A stretch of DNA of 64,000 bases from Bradyrhizobium tropiciagri (GCF_001189845.1 NZ_LFLZ01000034.1:1-64000); one strand, 5' to 3'. Numbered from the stretch's first letter, positions 8,777-17,597 are shown. Program-made: numbers and translations. The notes: generated by a model not told the origin, from the sequence alone.

Positions 8777-10000
8777 ATGGATTGCTCCGAGAGCCTGACG
8801 ATGCAGGCGACGTCGCGACGCGCGCTGCTGCTCGGCGGCGCCTCCTTTGCGGCCTGGGCCTATTTGCCGAAATTCGCGCGCGCCGCCGATGGCCGCGATC
8901 CGCGTTTCGTCACCATCATCCTGCGCGGCGCGCTCGATGGCCTTGCCACTGTCGCGCCGATCGGTGACCCCGATTATGCCGGTCTGCACGGCGCGATCGC
9001 GCTCCGCTCCGATGGTCCGAACGCGGCCGTGATGCTCGATCCGTTCTTCGGCCTGCATCCGGCGATGCCGGAATTCGCGCGGATGTACCGCGCCAAGCAG
9101 GCGGCGGTGGTGCATGCGGTGGCGACCTCCTATCGCGACCGCTCGCATTTCGATGGCCAAGATGTGTTGGAGAGCGGCTTCCCCGGTCCCGGCCGCGTGC
9201 AATCCGGTTGGCTCAACCGCGCGCTCGAAGCATTGCCGAAGGGCGAGCGGGTGACGAGCGCGCTGGCGGTCGGCCCGACCACGCCGCTGGTGTTGCGTGG
9301 CGCAGCGCCAACCGTCGGCTGGGCGCCGACCGCGCTGCCGCAGGCCGCCGACGACACCGCGATGCGGCTGCTCGATCTCTATCAGCATCGCGATCCGACG
9401 TTGGCGAGCGCGCTGACGCAGGGCTTGCAGCTCGAGAAGCAGGCGCAGGGCGATGAGATGAAGCCGAAGCCCGGCGGCGGCGGTGTGGCGGCGATGCGCC
9501 TCGTGGCGCGCGGCGCCGCCAAGCTGATGGCGGCCGATGACGGCCCGCGGATCGGCGCGCTCGCCTTCGACGGCTGGGATACTCACGCCAATGAGGGCGG
9601 CCCGGTCGGCCGGCTCGCGCAACTGCTCGGCGGTCTCGACGGCGCGCTGGCGGAATTCCAGAGCGGCCTCGGCGCGCGATGGCGCGACACCGTGATCGTG
9701 GTCGCGACCGAGTTCGGCCGCACCGCGCGCATCAACGGCACCGAAGGCACCGATCACGGCACCGGCACCATCGCGCTGCTCGCCGGCGGCGCGGTCAATG
9801 GCGGTCGCATGATCACCGATTGGCCGGGGCTGAAGGTAGCCAATCTCTACCAGGCCCGCGACCTCGCCCCGACCACCGACCTGCGCGCTGTGATCAAGGG
9901 CGTGCTGCACGACCAGTTCGGCCTCGGCGAGCGCGTGCTGGCGGAGACGGTGTTTCCGGATAGTGCGCCGGCGAAGCCGATGAAGGGGCTGGTGGTGTAA
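8777..10000 (+). CDS. DUF1501 family exported protein
   Basis: 407-residue protein with an N-terminal twin-arginine type signal (SRRALLLGGASFAAWAYL, about residues 14-31) ending near FARA. Conserved DUF1501 segments follow: FVTIILRGALDGL, HAVATSYRDRSHFDGQD, FDGWDTHANEGG and VVATEFGRTARINGTEGTDHG; the metal-like Asp/His residues recall the alkaline-phosphatase/sulfatase superfamily, to which DUF1501 is related. ATG 8777 lies five bases after AGGAGG (8766-8771). Operon partner of the DUF1800 gene. Substrate unknown. Confidence 0.88.
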   Translation: MDCSESLTMQATSRRALLLGGASFAAWAYLPKFARAADGRDPRFVTIILRGALDGLATVAPIGDPDYAGLHGAIALRSDGPNAAVMLDPFFGLHPAMPEFARMYRAKQAAVVHAVATSYRDRSHFDGQDVLESGFPGPGRVQSGWLNRALEALPKGERVTSALAVGPTTPLVLRGAAPTVGWAPTALPQAADDTAMRLLDLYQHRDPTLASALTQGLQLEKQAQGDEMKPKPGGGGVAAMRLVARGAAKLMAADDGPRIGALAFDGWDTHANEGGPVGRLAQLLGGLDGALAEFQSGLGARWRDTVIVVATEFGRTARINGTEGTDHGTGTIALLAGGAVNGGRMITDWPGLKVANLYQARDLAPTTDLRAVIKGVLHDQFGLGERVLAETVFPDSAPAKPMKGLVV

Positions 10001-10017
10001 GCGCCAACCCCAATCAC

Positions 10018-10153
10018 CGCGTCGTCCCGGCCAAGCGAAGCGCGAGCCGGGACCCATAACCACCGAACGCAGTTACTCGAGAACACTGGGGCCACAGCGC
10101 GGCGCGACCACGAAGACCTGTGGTTATGGATCCCTGCTTTCGCAGGGACGACA
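10018..10153. repeat. dispersed palindromic repeat, family D (copy 1)
   Basis: Begins with CGTCGTCCCGGCCAAGCGAA and ends with CCCTGCTTTCGCAGGGACGA; internal GGGACCCATAACCACCGA is complementary to the downstream CTGTGGTTATGGATCC. A second copy, split by a nested element, lies at 25464-25771. Confidence 0.8.
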
Positions 10154-10181
10154 GTTGCGCCTGTGGCTTCAGCGGGGCGGA

Positions 10182-11120
10182 CTACTTCGTAATCCGATCG
10201 ATCTCCGCCATGTCCTCCGCGCTCAGCTTCCAGCTGATCGCCTTGACGTTCTGCTCGACCTGCTCGGGGCGCGTCGCGCCGGCGATGACGCTTGCGACTT
10301 GCGGGCGGGCAGCGAGCCAGGAGAAGGCGAGCTCGAGCATGGTGTGGCCGCGCTCGCTGGCGAAGGCCTGCAGCTTCTCGACGATGTCCTCGTTGCGCGG
10401 CGTGACGTAGCGATCCTTCAACGCCGGCGCCTTGGCGAAGCGGGTGTCGGCGGGCGCGGCGGCGCCGCGCTGGTACTTGCCGGTCAACAGGCCACTGGCG
10501 AGCGGGAAGAACGGCAGCAGGCCGAGATTGTATTGCTGCGCCGCCGGCAGCAGGTCCTTCTCGATGCCGCGCACCAGGAGGCTGTATTCGTCCTGGCACG
10601 ACACGAAGCGGTTCACGTTCATCTGACGCGCGACGTATTCGGCTTCCGCGATCCGCCATGCCGGGAAGTTGGAGTTGCCGATGTAGCGCACCTTGCCCTG
10701 GCGCACGAGATCGTCGAGCGCGCGTAGCGTCTCGTCGATCGGCGTCAGCGGATCGTAATCGTGCTGCTGGTAGAGATCGATGTAGTCGGTCTTCAGGCGG
10801 GTGAGGCTCGCCTCGACCGCGGACATGATGTAGCGCCGCGATGCGCCCTGCTTGGTGCCGTCGGTCGCCATCGGCTTGGAGAATTTGGTGGCGAGCACGA
10901 TGTCCTTGCGGCGATCGCCCAGCACGGTGCCGAGCACGGTTTCCGAGCCGCCCATGCCCGCATAGATATCGGCGGTGTCGAACAGGGTGATGCCGAGATC
11001 GATCGCCTTGTGGATCACCTTGCGCGAGGTTTCCAGATCGGTGCGTTGGCCGAAATTGTTGCAGCCGATGCCGACCGCGGACACGCGCAGGCCGGAGCCG
11101 CCGAGATTACGAATTTCCAT
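10182..11120 (-). CDS. aldo/keto reductase
   Basis: 312-residue (beta/alpha)8 NADPH-dependent oxidoreductase. The catalytic tetrad is intact: Asp48 (LFDTADIY), Tyr53, Lys79 (LATKF) and His120 (YQQHDYD). The C-terminal coenzyme-binding segment VIAGATRPEQVEQN is typical. The protein belongs to the YghZ/IolS-like group of aldo/keto reductases. ATG 11120 begins MEIRNLGGSGL, the usual family N-terminus. Cytosolic; substrate unknown. Confidence 0.92.
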   Translation of the reverse strand: MEIRNLGGSGLRVSAVGIGCNNFGQRTDLETSRKVIHKAIDLGITLFDTADIYAGMGGSETVLGTVLGDRRKDIVLATKFSKPMATDGTKQGASRRYIMSAVEASLTRLKTDYIDLYQQHDYDPLTPIDETLRALDDLVRQGKVRYIGNSNFPAWRIAEAEYVARQMNVNRFVSCQDEYSLLVRGIEKDLLPAAQQYNLGLLPFFPLASGLLTGKYQRGAAAPADTRFAKAPALKDRYVTPRNEDIVEKLQAFASERGHTMLELAFSWLAARPQVASVIAGATRPEQVEQNVKAISWKLSAEDMAEIDRITK

Positions 11121-11218
11121 GAGACAATCCTGTGGGATAGGCGAGGGAGTGCGCCGGATTGTGACGCGCACGGCGCAGGCCGGCAAGGTGCCGCCCTACC
11201 GCCAGTCACGCATGGCAA

Positions 11219-11286
11219 TGTCGCAAAAAATGCAGTGTCACAAAGGATGCTGCGTCGCAAAGCACGCGGTGTCACAAAAAAAGCGG
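11219..11286. repeat. four-copy 17-bp degenerate tandem repeat
   Basis: The core (T/C)GTC(G/A)CAAA starts at 11219, 11236, 11253 and 11270, exactly 17 bases apart; units include TGTCACAAAGGATGCTG and TGTCACAAAAAAAGCGG. It runs into the U-tract side of the adjacent terminator. An open frame across it codes for a Cys/Lys/His-rich peptide but has no family support. Confidence 0.7.
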
Positions 11287-11320
11287 TCCCGGTCAGACGC
11301 GGCGACTGACGGGGACCGCT
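11276..11320 (-). terminator. rho-independent terminator of the GNAT gene
   Basis: Read on the minus strand, a 15-base stem (AGCGGTCCCCGTCAG with one mismatch) and a 9-base loop are followed directly by seven T residues. It lies about 110 bases downstream of the GNAT stop codon and upstream of the aldo/keto reductase gene, insulating the two. Confidence 0.8.
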
Positions 11321-11431
11321 CGGGGCGAAGATCTGAGACGGGGGGCCTGATCTTACGCGAGCGGAAGCGTAGCCGGGCTTTGTAACGTGCCGGTGACACC
11401 TCTGTGCAATCCACAGGGTGCGAATGCGCGC

Positions 11432-11893
11432 TCAGAGAATCTTGCGATAGATGACGAAGCCGGGCTTGTCCGCGACCTTGTCATAAAGCTGCATTGCGGT
11501 GTGGTTGGTCTCATGCGTCTGCCAGTAGACGCGTGGCGAGCCAACAAGTTTCGCCTGGGTGTAGACGCCGTTGATCAAGGCGCGGCCGACGCCCTTGCCG
11601 CGCGCGGCTTCGCTGGTGAAGAGGTCCTGCAAATAGCAGGTCGGCGCGATCGCGGTGGTCGAGCGGTGAAACAGATAGTGAGTCAGCCCGAGCAGCCTGC
11701 CGCCGGCGTCGGCGACCAGCGCATGCACTGGCTCATAGGCGTCGAAGAAACGCTCCCAGGTCATCGCGGTGATCTCGGGCGCGAGCGCAGTCGGTCCGGA
11801 CCGCTCATAGAAGGCGTTGTAGCCGTCCCACAGCGGAAGCCATTGGGCGTAGTCGTCGCGCGTGACGAAGCGGATGGTGACGTCGTTGGACAT
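11432..11893 (-). CDS. GNAT family N-acetyltransferase
   Basis: 153-residue acetyltransferase. The acetyl-CoA pyrophosphate loop is ARGKGVGRALI, preceded by CYLQDLFTSEAA on beta-4; the C-terminal segment VYWQTHETNHTAMQLYDKVA holds the usual Asn/Tyr. The N-terminus VTIRFVTRDDYAQWLPLW is typical. Probable substrate is a small amine or amino acid; not resolvable. Followed by a strong minus-strand terminator. Confidence 0.88.
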   Translation of the reverse strand: MSNDVTIRFVTRDDYAQWLPLWDGYNAFYERSGPTALAPEITAMTWERFFDAYEPVHALVADAGGRLLGLTHYLFHRSTTAIAPTCYLQDLFTSEAARGKGVGRALINGVYTQAKLVGSPRVYWQTHETNHTAMQLYDKVADKPGFVIYRKIL

Positions 11894-11952
11894 GAGCGAT
11901 CCCTGGATGATCCCGCGTGATGCGATGTTTGCGCATCGCCTCGCAACGTTCT

Positions 11953-12003
11953 AGAGCATGATCCGGAAAGGTGCGAAGCGGTTTTCCGAAGCGATCATGC
12001 TTA
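11953..12003. repeat. dispersed inverted repeat, family F
   Basis: AGAGCATGATCCGGAAA and GGTTTTCCGAAGCGATCATGCT are inverted copies around a short GTGCGAAG loop. This element type is widespread between genes in Bradyrhizobium (known from general knowledge of these genomes); one copy is seen here. Confidence 0.75.
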
Positions 12004-12050
12004 AAAGTGGCGTCGCTATCCCGTGGGATCAATTGCAGCGCGGTCGCGGC

Positions 12051-12866
12051 TCACTCGGCGGCGCGCAGCAGCCTTGCGAGATGGCGTTCGCGCCCGGCGC
12101 GCTGCGCCCGGTATTCGTCGGCGCGGGCGGGATCGTCGGTGTGCCGCACGAGGTCGGTGACCGGCGTATAGCTCAGCATGCGGCCGCCGTCGGGCAGCGC
12201 CGTGCAGCTGAAACGCAGCACCTGGCCGTCGGCGAGATTGAGGTTGATCGGCGTGGAATCGCCTGCGCGCATCATCTCGATGCGCTTGGTGACGAACGCG
12301 CTCATCTCGTCTTCCGGCAGCTCATAGGCGCCGGTGTCGCGGCCGTGATACATCAGCGCGACGAAGGGCGGCTTGCTGTCGGCCTGCGCGTCGGACAGCG
12401 CGAAATAGTCGCGGAAGGCGCGATTGATGAATTCGGCGCGGGTGTCGGCGTCGAGCAGCACGATGCCGATGTCGACCTGGTCGAGCGCGGCGGCAAGCCG
12501 CTCCGAGGTGGCGTGATGCTGCTGGTCCGCGGCAAAGGCATCGATCCATTTCTGCCGCAGCATTCCGGTGATCAAGGCCGTGCCGGCCGCGGTCGCGGCC
12601 AACAGCAGCATCCGCGCGACGTCGGCTGTGTCGTAGCCGGGCAGCGCGCGGTGATCGAGAAAGAACAGCGCCGAGGCGGCCACCGCGATCGCGGCGGAGA
12701 CCAGCCCGGAGGTGATGCCGCTGATCGAGCTCGCCAGCGCCACGATGCAGACGAACAGCGGCGCCGGATTGGGGACGGTGACCACCAGGCGATCGATCAG
12801 GAAGGCGGCAAGCGCAATGATCGCCGTCAGCGCAGGACCTGAAATTGCACGCCAGTCGAACCGCAT
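12051..12866 (-). CDS. membrane protein with PAS-type domain
   Basis: 271-residue protein with four probable transmembrane helices in residues about 10-120 (IIALAAFLIDRLVV, LFVCIVALASSIS, LVSAAIAVAASALFFL, MLLLAATAAGTALI). A PAS-like domain follows (LAAALDQVDIGIVLLDADTR, EFINRAFRDYFAL), ending in a helix. There is no histidine kinase, GGDEF or HTH output domain, so it may sense and pass a signal to another protein. ATG 12866 (MRFDWRAIS) puts the first membrane segment at the usual distance. Confidence 0.75.
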   Translation of the reverse strand: MRFDWRAISGPALTAIIALAAFLIDRLVVTVPNPAPLFVCIVALASSISGITSGLVSAAIAVAASALFFLDHRALPGYDTADVARMLLLAATAAGTALITGMLRQKWIDAFAADQQHHATSERLAAALDQVDIGIVLLDADTRAEFINRAFRDYFALSDAQADSKPPFVALMYHGRDTGAYELPEDEMSAFVTKRIEMMRAGDSTPINLNLADGQVLRFSCTALPDGGRMLSYTPVTDLVRHTDDPARADEYRAQRAGRERHLARLLRAAE

Positions 12867-13078
12867 GCGCGTTCTCGCTATGTGTCGAACAAACGATAAA
12901 GCCGCAGTTTGACGACAGAGCCGCAACGGCGCCGGGATTTCCGCCCCGACCGTTAAGCGGCCCTTGCGCGGTCCGAGCCAGCTTTCGCTGCTTTCAAATC
13001 AAATGATATGTAGATCGGGATGGGAACCCGCTTCCGTGCCTGCGGATTACCGCGTGCTTTGCTTGCAAGAGGACATCG

Positions 13079-13432
13079 ATGCCCGCCATTTCGCCGTCGC
13101 TACTGCCGATCCTGATGCTGTTTGCCTCGAACGTCTTCATGACCTTCGCCTGGTACGGTCATCTCAAGTTCAAGGATCATTCGCTCCCCATCGTCATCAT
13201 GGTGAGCTGGGGCATCGCGTTCTTCGAATACTGGCTGGCGGTGCCGGCCAATCGCTGGGGCAGCGAGGTCTACAGCGCGGCGCAGCTCAAGACGATGCAG
13301 GAGGTGATCACGCTGGTCGTGTTCGCCGGCTTCTCGGTGTTGTACCTGAAGGAGCCGCTGGGCTGGAATCACGCGCTCGGTTTCGCCTTCATCGCCGCCG
13401 GTGCGTTCTTCATCTTCCACAGATGGAGCTAG
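13079..13432 (+). CDS. DUF486 (DMT superfamily) membrane protein
   Basis: 117-residue protein with four predicted membrane helices, matching the DUF486 family of small drug/metabolite transporter-like proteins. Typical segments are LMLFASNVFMTFAWYGHLK, WGIAFFEYWLAVPANR and ALGFAFIAAGAFFIFH. AGAGGA (13068-13073) is placed correctly for ATG 13079. Substrate unknown. Confidence 0.9.
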   Translation: MPAISPSLLPILMLFASNVFMTFAWYGHLKFKDHSLPIVIMVSWGIAFFEYWLAVPANRWGSEVYSAAQLKTMQEVITLVVFAGFSVLYLKEPLGWNHALGFAFIAAGAFFIFHRWS

Positions 13433-13454
13433 CGCATTTGCGCTGGAGCGTGCG

Positions 13455-13607
13455 CTAGTGGCGCGGGGCCTGCTTGGCGGCAGGCGCCGTCACGTGCGCC
13501 GGGTGCGCGCGATCTTCGCCCTGCGTGCCGGTCACGATCAGGAGCGATGCCGCCAGCAGGATCGCCGCTGACAGCGTCACGGTCACCAGTCCGACGGGGG
13601 TCTTCAT
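13455..13607 (-). CDS. small single-TM hypothetical protein
   Basis: 50-residue open frame with one hydrophobic helix (VGLVTVTLSAAILLAASLLI, about residues 5-24) and a short basic, His-containing tail ending KQAPRH. A second ATG at 13610 would add one Met. Codon use is GC-ending like its neighbours. It is too small to assign, but lies beside a similar miniprotein in the same orientation (13672-13848), which supports both being real. Confidence 0.5.
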   Translation of the reverse strand: MKTPVGLVTVTLSAAILLAASLLIVTGTQGEDRAHPAHVTAPAAKQAPRH

Positions 13608-13671
13608 CATGTCGCGCCGCTGTCTCTCCCGCGCCTTGCCGCGGATAAGGTGCCAAAACGAACTTGCTGGA

Positions 13672-13848
13672 TTACGCCGGGATCGATGTCGCCATGCTGA
13701 TGTTGCTCGACAGCACCGTCACGGCCACGACCAGGCACAGCGTCAGCGCGCCAAGCGCGAGCGACGCGGCGATCGCGTTGGTCAGCCGGGATGATGCCAC
13801 CGGGGCAGGGCGGCCATGGAAGCCTGCCGTGCCGGACCACCGTTTCAT
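13672..13848 (-). CDS. small single-TM hypothetical protein
   Basis: 58-residue open frame (MKRWSGTAGFHGRP) with a basic N-terminus and one membrane helix at about residues 26-48 (AIAASLALGALTLCLVVAVT), then a short polar end. GAGGGA lies eight to nine bases upstream of the ATG. Same strand and same layout as the 13455-13607 gene, possibly co-transcribed. Function unknown. Confidence 0.5.
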   Translation of the reverse strand: MKRWSGTAGFHGRPAPVASSRLTNAIAASLALGALTLCLVVAVTVLSSNISMATSIPA

Positions 13849-14014
13849 GGTCTAAATCCCTCAGGCCGCGAGCGAATCACTCGCGACATCCGAGCGAATC
13901 TGCCCATCGTCACCGGCAACATTACGGCGGCGGAGCCCCCTGAAAACGGCGAAAATGCGGCCTGCGCGGGGGTTTTGCCCGTTATTTGGGCAATTTCCCC
14001 GCTGTTCCCGCAAT

Positions 14015-14668
14015 TCAGACCCCGGCGACAAGGTGGGCCTGAGGCTCGGCTTCGGGACCCGGCTGCCAATCCATCGAGACAAATCCGGGGGTCTGCTCGA
14101 CCCGTCTCAGCCAGGCCCGGATCGACGGAAAGGTCGTCAGGTCGAAGTCGCAGCGGTCGGCGACGTGGGTGTAGCCATAGAGGGCGATATCGGCGACGGT
14201 GAATTGCTCGGCGGCGAAAAACGTGTGGTTCTTGAGGTGATTTTCCATCACCTGCAGCGCCGCATAGCCGCGCTCCATCCAGTCCTCCAGCGCGTGCGTC
14301 TGCAGGTCGCGCCCGCCCTTGACCAGCGACAGCCAGAAATAGGCGGCGCCGATATTCGGCTCCAGCGCGTGCTGCTCGAAGAACATCCACTGCAGCGCCT
14401 CGGCGCGCTCGATCCGCGACTCCGGCGCCAGCGGCGTGCCGATCGCGACATACCAGAGGATGGCGTTGGACTCCGCGAGATGGCGGCCCTCGGCGACCTC
14501 GAGCAACGGCACCTGGCCGCTCGGATTCTTGGCCAGGAATTCCGGGGTCCGGCTCTCGCCGCGCAGGATGTCGATTTCGATCGCCTCGTACGGCGTGTTC
14601 AGCACGGCAAGCGCCAGCCGGACTTTGTAGCTGTTGCCGGAGCGCTGCATCGAATAGAGCTTGTACAT
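14015..14668 (-). CDS. glutathione S-transferase family protein
   Basis: 217-residue GST with an N-terminal thioredoxin-like domain (MYKLYSMQRSGNSYKVRLAL; Ser at the catalytic turn) and the glutathione-binding SGQVPLLEV and ESNAILWYVA motifs. The C-terminal helical domain includes FTVADIALYGYTHVAD, the N-capping box region. ATG 14668 begins directly at beta-1; GTG at 14683 would add MNPDA. Detoxification or reductase role; substrate unknown. Confidence 0.85.
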   Translation of the reverse strand: MYKLYSMQRSGNSYKVRLALAVLNTPYEAIEIDILRGESRTPEFLAKNPSGQVPLLEVAEGRHLAESNAILWYVAIGTPLAPESRIERAEALQWMFFEQHALEPNIGAAYFWLSLVKGGRDLQTHALEDWMERGYAALQVMENHLKNHTFFAAEQFTVADIALYGYTHVADRCDFDLTTFPSIRAWLRRVEQTPGFVSMDWQPGPEAEPQAHLVAGV

Positions 14669-14683
14669 TGCGTCGGGGTTCAC

Positions 14684-15291
14684 TCGATCGGGAAGACGGA
14701 CTGCATGAGACGGTACGCTTGAAAGTTGCGCGGCCTGTCACACCGCAACGCCGCTAAACAATGATGCCGACAGGGGTGCGTCGCAAGCCCTGCAATGTGG
14801 AAAAAGTCGAAACGTCTACCGCACTGCACGCGTGCAGAACGATTCCATCAACACGGTAGAACAACTCGGATCACGGCTGCGCGACGCTGTGCACGGTGCC
14901 GGTCGATGCCACCTGTAGCCCTGGCCGACATGCTGCAATTCAGAAACGTTAACGCGGCATCCGGATCGCGGGATGCGCTGTCATGACCGCCTGCCGCCGA
15001 CACCATCAGGCAGGTGTCGCGCGGCACATTGTCCTCGGAGCAATCCGCGCTGGAGCACGTGGCCGGAAGCCTTGCCGGCTAGGCTGAAGCGACCGTGACA
15101 GGGCTTGCCGGATATGAGTCATTTGGCGGCGGAACTTGCGGAATATTGCGCATGTCGCGCGCCATGCGAGAAAGTTTTCGTGCTTTGCAGCCAAGCTTCT
15201 TGCGATGCAGCGGCGACCGGCCTAGGGTGCCGCGATCCCATTCAAATCAAGTCGTGGCCCAACGGCTCACGACGTTTGCCAGGAGATGATA
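14684..15291. other. 608-base gap without a convincing gene
   Basis: Several short frames exist on both strands but lack ribosome sites, family resemblance or consistent codon bias. The right end is the promoter region of the aminotransferase gene. No clear repeat or RNA structure was recognised. Confidence 0.5.
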
Positions 15292-16494
15292 ATGGCCTTC
15301 CTGTCCGCTGCGCTCGACCGTGTGAAGCCGTCCGCGACGATCGCGGTCACGGACAAAGCACGCGCGCTGAAAGCCGCGGGCCGCAACGTCATCGGCCTCG
15401 GCGCCGGCGAGCCGGACTTCGACACGCCCGCCAACATCAAGCTGGCTGCGATCCACGCGATCGAGGCCGGCAAGACCAAGTACACCGATGTCGGCGGCAT
15501 TCCGGAGCTCAAGGAAGCCATCATCAACAAGTTCTCGCGCGAGAACGGCCTGACCTACAAGCCGAACCAGATCATCGTCGGCACCGGCGGCAAGCAGGTG
15601 CTCTACAACGCGCTGATGGCGACCATCAATCCGGGCGACGAAGTGATCATCCCGGCGCCGTATTGGGTCAGCTATCCCGAGATGGTCGCGCTCGCCGGCG
15701 GCGAGTCGGTCCCGGTGGTGTGCCCGGCCTCGACTGGCTTCAAGCTGCGCCCGGAAGATCTCGAGAAGGCGATCACGCCGAAGACCAAGTGGGTGATCCT
15801 GTGCTCGCCGTCGAACCCGACCGGCTCGGCCTATACCAGGAGCGAGCTCAAGGCGATCACCGACGTGCTGGTCAAGCATCCGCATGTCTGGGTGATGACC
15901 GACGACATGTACGAGCACCTCGTCTATGACGACTTCGTCTTCACCACCGCGGCGCAGGTCGAGCCGAGCCTCTACGATCGCACGCTGACCGTGAACGGCG
16001 TGTCGAAGGCCTACTGCATGACCGGCTGGCGCATCGGCTATGCCGGCGGCCCGGCGCAGCTGATCAAGGCGATGGCGACGATCCAGTCGCAGTCGACCTC
16101 GAACCCGTCGTCGATCGCGCAGTGGGCGTCGGTCGAGGCGCTCAACGGTCCGCAGGACTTCATCGCCGCGAACAACAAGGTGTTCAAGGAACGCCGCGAC
16201 CTCGTGGTGTCGATGCTCAACCAGGCGAGCGGCATCGAGTGCCCGCGGCCGGAAGGCGCGTTCTACGTCTATCCGTCCTGCGCCGGCACGATCGGCAAGA
16301 CCGCGCCGTCGGGCAAGGTGATCGACAACGACGAGGCGTTCGTCACCGAGCTGCTCGAGAGCGAAGGCGTTGCAGTCGTGCAGGGATCGGCGTTCGGCCT
16401 TGGACCGGCGTTCCGCATCTCCTACGCCACCAAGACCTCGGATCTCGAGGATGCCTGCAAGCGCATCCAGCGCTTCTGCGGTAATCTGCGATAG
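15292..16494 (+). CDS. pyridoxal-phosphate-dependent aminotransferase (aspartate aminotransferase type)
   Basis: 400-residue fold-type I class I aminotransferase. It shows GAGEPDFDTP near residue 38, YTDVGGIPELKEAI, SNPTG (174-178), TDDMYEHLVYD and the PLP Schiff-base Lys239 in VNGVSKAYCMTGWRIGY, then FRISYATKT with the carboxylate-binding Arg. The length and sequence match the rhizobial aspartate aminotransferase (AatA-like), which interconverts aspartate and 2-oxoglutarate with oxaloacetate and glutamate. AGGAG at 15281-15285 favours ATG 15292 over 15286. A strong terminator follows, so it is a single-gene unit. Confidence 0.93.
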   Translation: MAFLSAALDRVKPSATIAVTDKARALKAAGRNVIGLGAGEPDFDTPANIKLAAIHAIEAGKTKYTDVGGIPELKEAIINKFSRENGLTYKPNQIIVGTGGKQVLYNALMATINPGDEVIIPAPYWVSYPEMVALAGGESVPVVCPASTGFKLRPEDLEKAITPKTKWVILCSPSNPTGSAYTRSELKAITDVLVKHPHVWVMTDDMYEHLVYDDFVFTTAAQVEPSLYDRTLTVNGVSKAYCMTGWRIGYAGGPAQLIKAMATIQSQSTSNPSSIAQWASVEALNGPQDFIAANNKVFKERRDLVVSMLNQASGIECPRPEGAFYVYPSCAGTIGKTAPSGKVIDNDEAFVTELLESEGVAVVQGSAFGLGPAFRISYATKTSDLEDACKRIQRFCGNLR

Positions 16495-16515
16495 TCGCTT
16501 CCGAACCGAGAGACT

Positions 16516-16554
16516 AAAAACGCTCCCGCATTTGGTGCGGGAGCGTTTTCGTTT
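16516..16554 (+). terminator. rho-independent terminator of the aminotransferase gene
   Basis: AAAAACGCTCCCGCA pairs with TGCGGGAGCGTTTT around a TTTGG loop and ends in a T-rich tail. It starts 21 bases after the stop codon; the A-tract on the left makes it potentially bidirectional. Confidence 0.9.
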
Positions 16555-16751
16555 ATGCGCTGACATTGCGCGCCGGTAAAATCGCAGAGTCAAATCACAA
16601 CCTGCTCACCTCACGCGTGTGTGTGCGAACATCAATGCCACACGCGGGAAGTTTTTACGGCCCCTTTGCGAACTGCCTTGTTTTGGACACGAGCCTTCCT
16701 TTGTGTCCGCCGCGCAAATTGCAATTCAGTTCACCTTGCGGAGACAGACCA

Positions 16752-17276
16752 ATGCGACTTTCGACCCTCACCTTTGCAGCGCTTGCGTTGCTGGCGCCGT
16801 TCGCCACCGCCAACGCGGCGCCTCAACAGGTTCAAGCCGGGGTCCTGCAGTGCCAGGGCGGCGAGAATGTCGGCTTCGTCGTCGGCTCTGTCGCCCGCCT
16901 CGAATGCGTGTTCCAGAGCGGTGGCCGCCGGCCCGAGCCGTATCTTGCGACCGTGAAGCGGATCGGCGTCGACCTCGGCTTCACCGGACAGACCCAGCTC
17001 GCCTGGGCCGTCAGTGCGCCGACCACGGTGGTGCCGCGCGGTGCGCTCGCCGGCAGCTACGGCGGCGTCGGCGTCAATGCTTCGGTCGGCCTCGGCGCCG
17101 GCGGTAACTTCCTGTTCGGTGGCCCGAACAACGCCTATGCGCTGCAGCCGATCAGCGTGCAGGGCCAGACCGGCCTCAACGTTGCGGCCGGCATCGCCGG
17201 GATCGATCTCGAGCCGGTCCGCACCAACGGTCCGCGCCGGCATCATCGCCACCACCGTCATCATCACCACCACTAG
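16752..17276 (+). CDS. DUF992 family secreted protein with C-terminal His tail
   Basis: 174-residue protein with a clear signal peptide (MRLSTLTFAALALLAPFATANA). The mature part is the DUF992 domain: VQAGVLQCQGG, VGSVARLECVF (two Cys likely forming a disulfide), GRRPEPYLATVKRIGVDLGF and ALQPISVQGQTGLNVAAGI. The C-terminus is a natural His-rich tail (about ten His in the last 14 residues), which could bind metal. Function of DUF992 proteins is unknown; they are periplasmic or surface proteins of Rhizobiales. It has its own terminator and a paralogue directly downstream. Confidence 0.9.
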   Translation: MRLSTLTFAALALLAPFATANAAPQQVQAGVLQCQGGENVGFVVGSVARLECVFQSGGRRPEPYLATVKRIGVDLGFTGQTQLAWAVSAPTTVVPRGALAGSYGGVGVNASVGLGAGGNFLFGGPNNAYALQPISVQGQTGLNVAAGIAGIDLEPVRTNGPRRHHRHHRHHHHH

Positions 17277-17284
17277 ATTTTGTC

Positions 17285-17338
17285 TTGACGCGTTTTCTTC
17301 ACGCGAACCGGTATCCACTTCGCTCGAAAACGCTCTAG
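17285..17338. repeat. dispersed inverted repeat, family E (copy 1)
   Basis: TTGACGCGTTTTCTTCACGC with inner GCGAACCGGT and an inverted right arm CGCTCGAAAACGC. An almost identical copy lies at 42048-42101, differing at a few positions. Confidence 0.85.
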
Positions 17339-17360
17339 GCTGGTTGGTGTTCGTGCAAAG

Positions 17361-17389
17361 GGGCCCGCGAAAGCGGGCCTCTTTTTTTG
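17361..17389 (+). terminator. rho-independent terminator after the first DUF992 gene
   Basis: GGCCCGC-GAAA-GCGGGCC hairpin with a stable tetraloop, followed by C and seven T. It lies 86 bases past the stop codon and separates the two DUF992 genes into distinct transcripts. Confidence 0.88.
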
Positions 17390-17597
17390 CGGTCTGTTGT
17401 TTGCTGTCCGTTGCTGACCAAGCTTCGGCCCCGAAGGAACATAGCAACAGCGCCACATCCCCCAACAATCGGTGGCCGAGCACCGCAAATTCTGGCCGAC
17501 CATCCAATGTTATGGCATAGGATGCGAACGGCGCCGCAGACACGGCGCCGTTCTGTTCTCTGCTCGCGTCATGCCTCTCAGCCGGAGACTCCCCAAC

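Noticed and set aside
15105..15929. A Cys-containing frame starting before the aminotransferase gene
   Set aside because: Most of it is an out-of-frame reading of the aminotransferase; the unique 5' part has no ribosome site or family.
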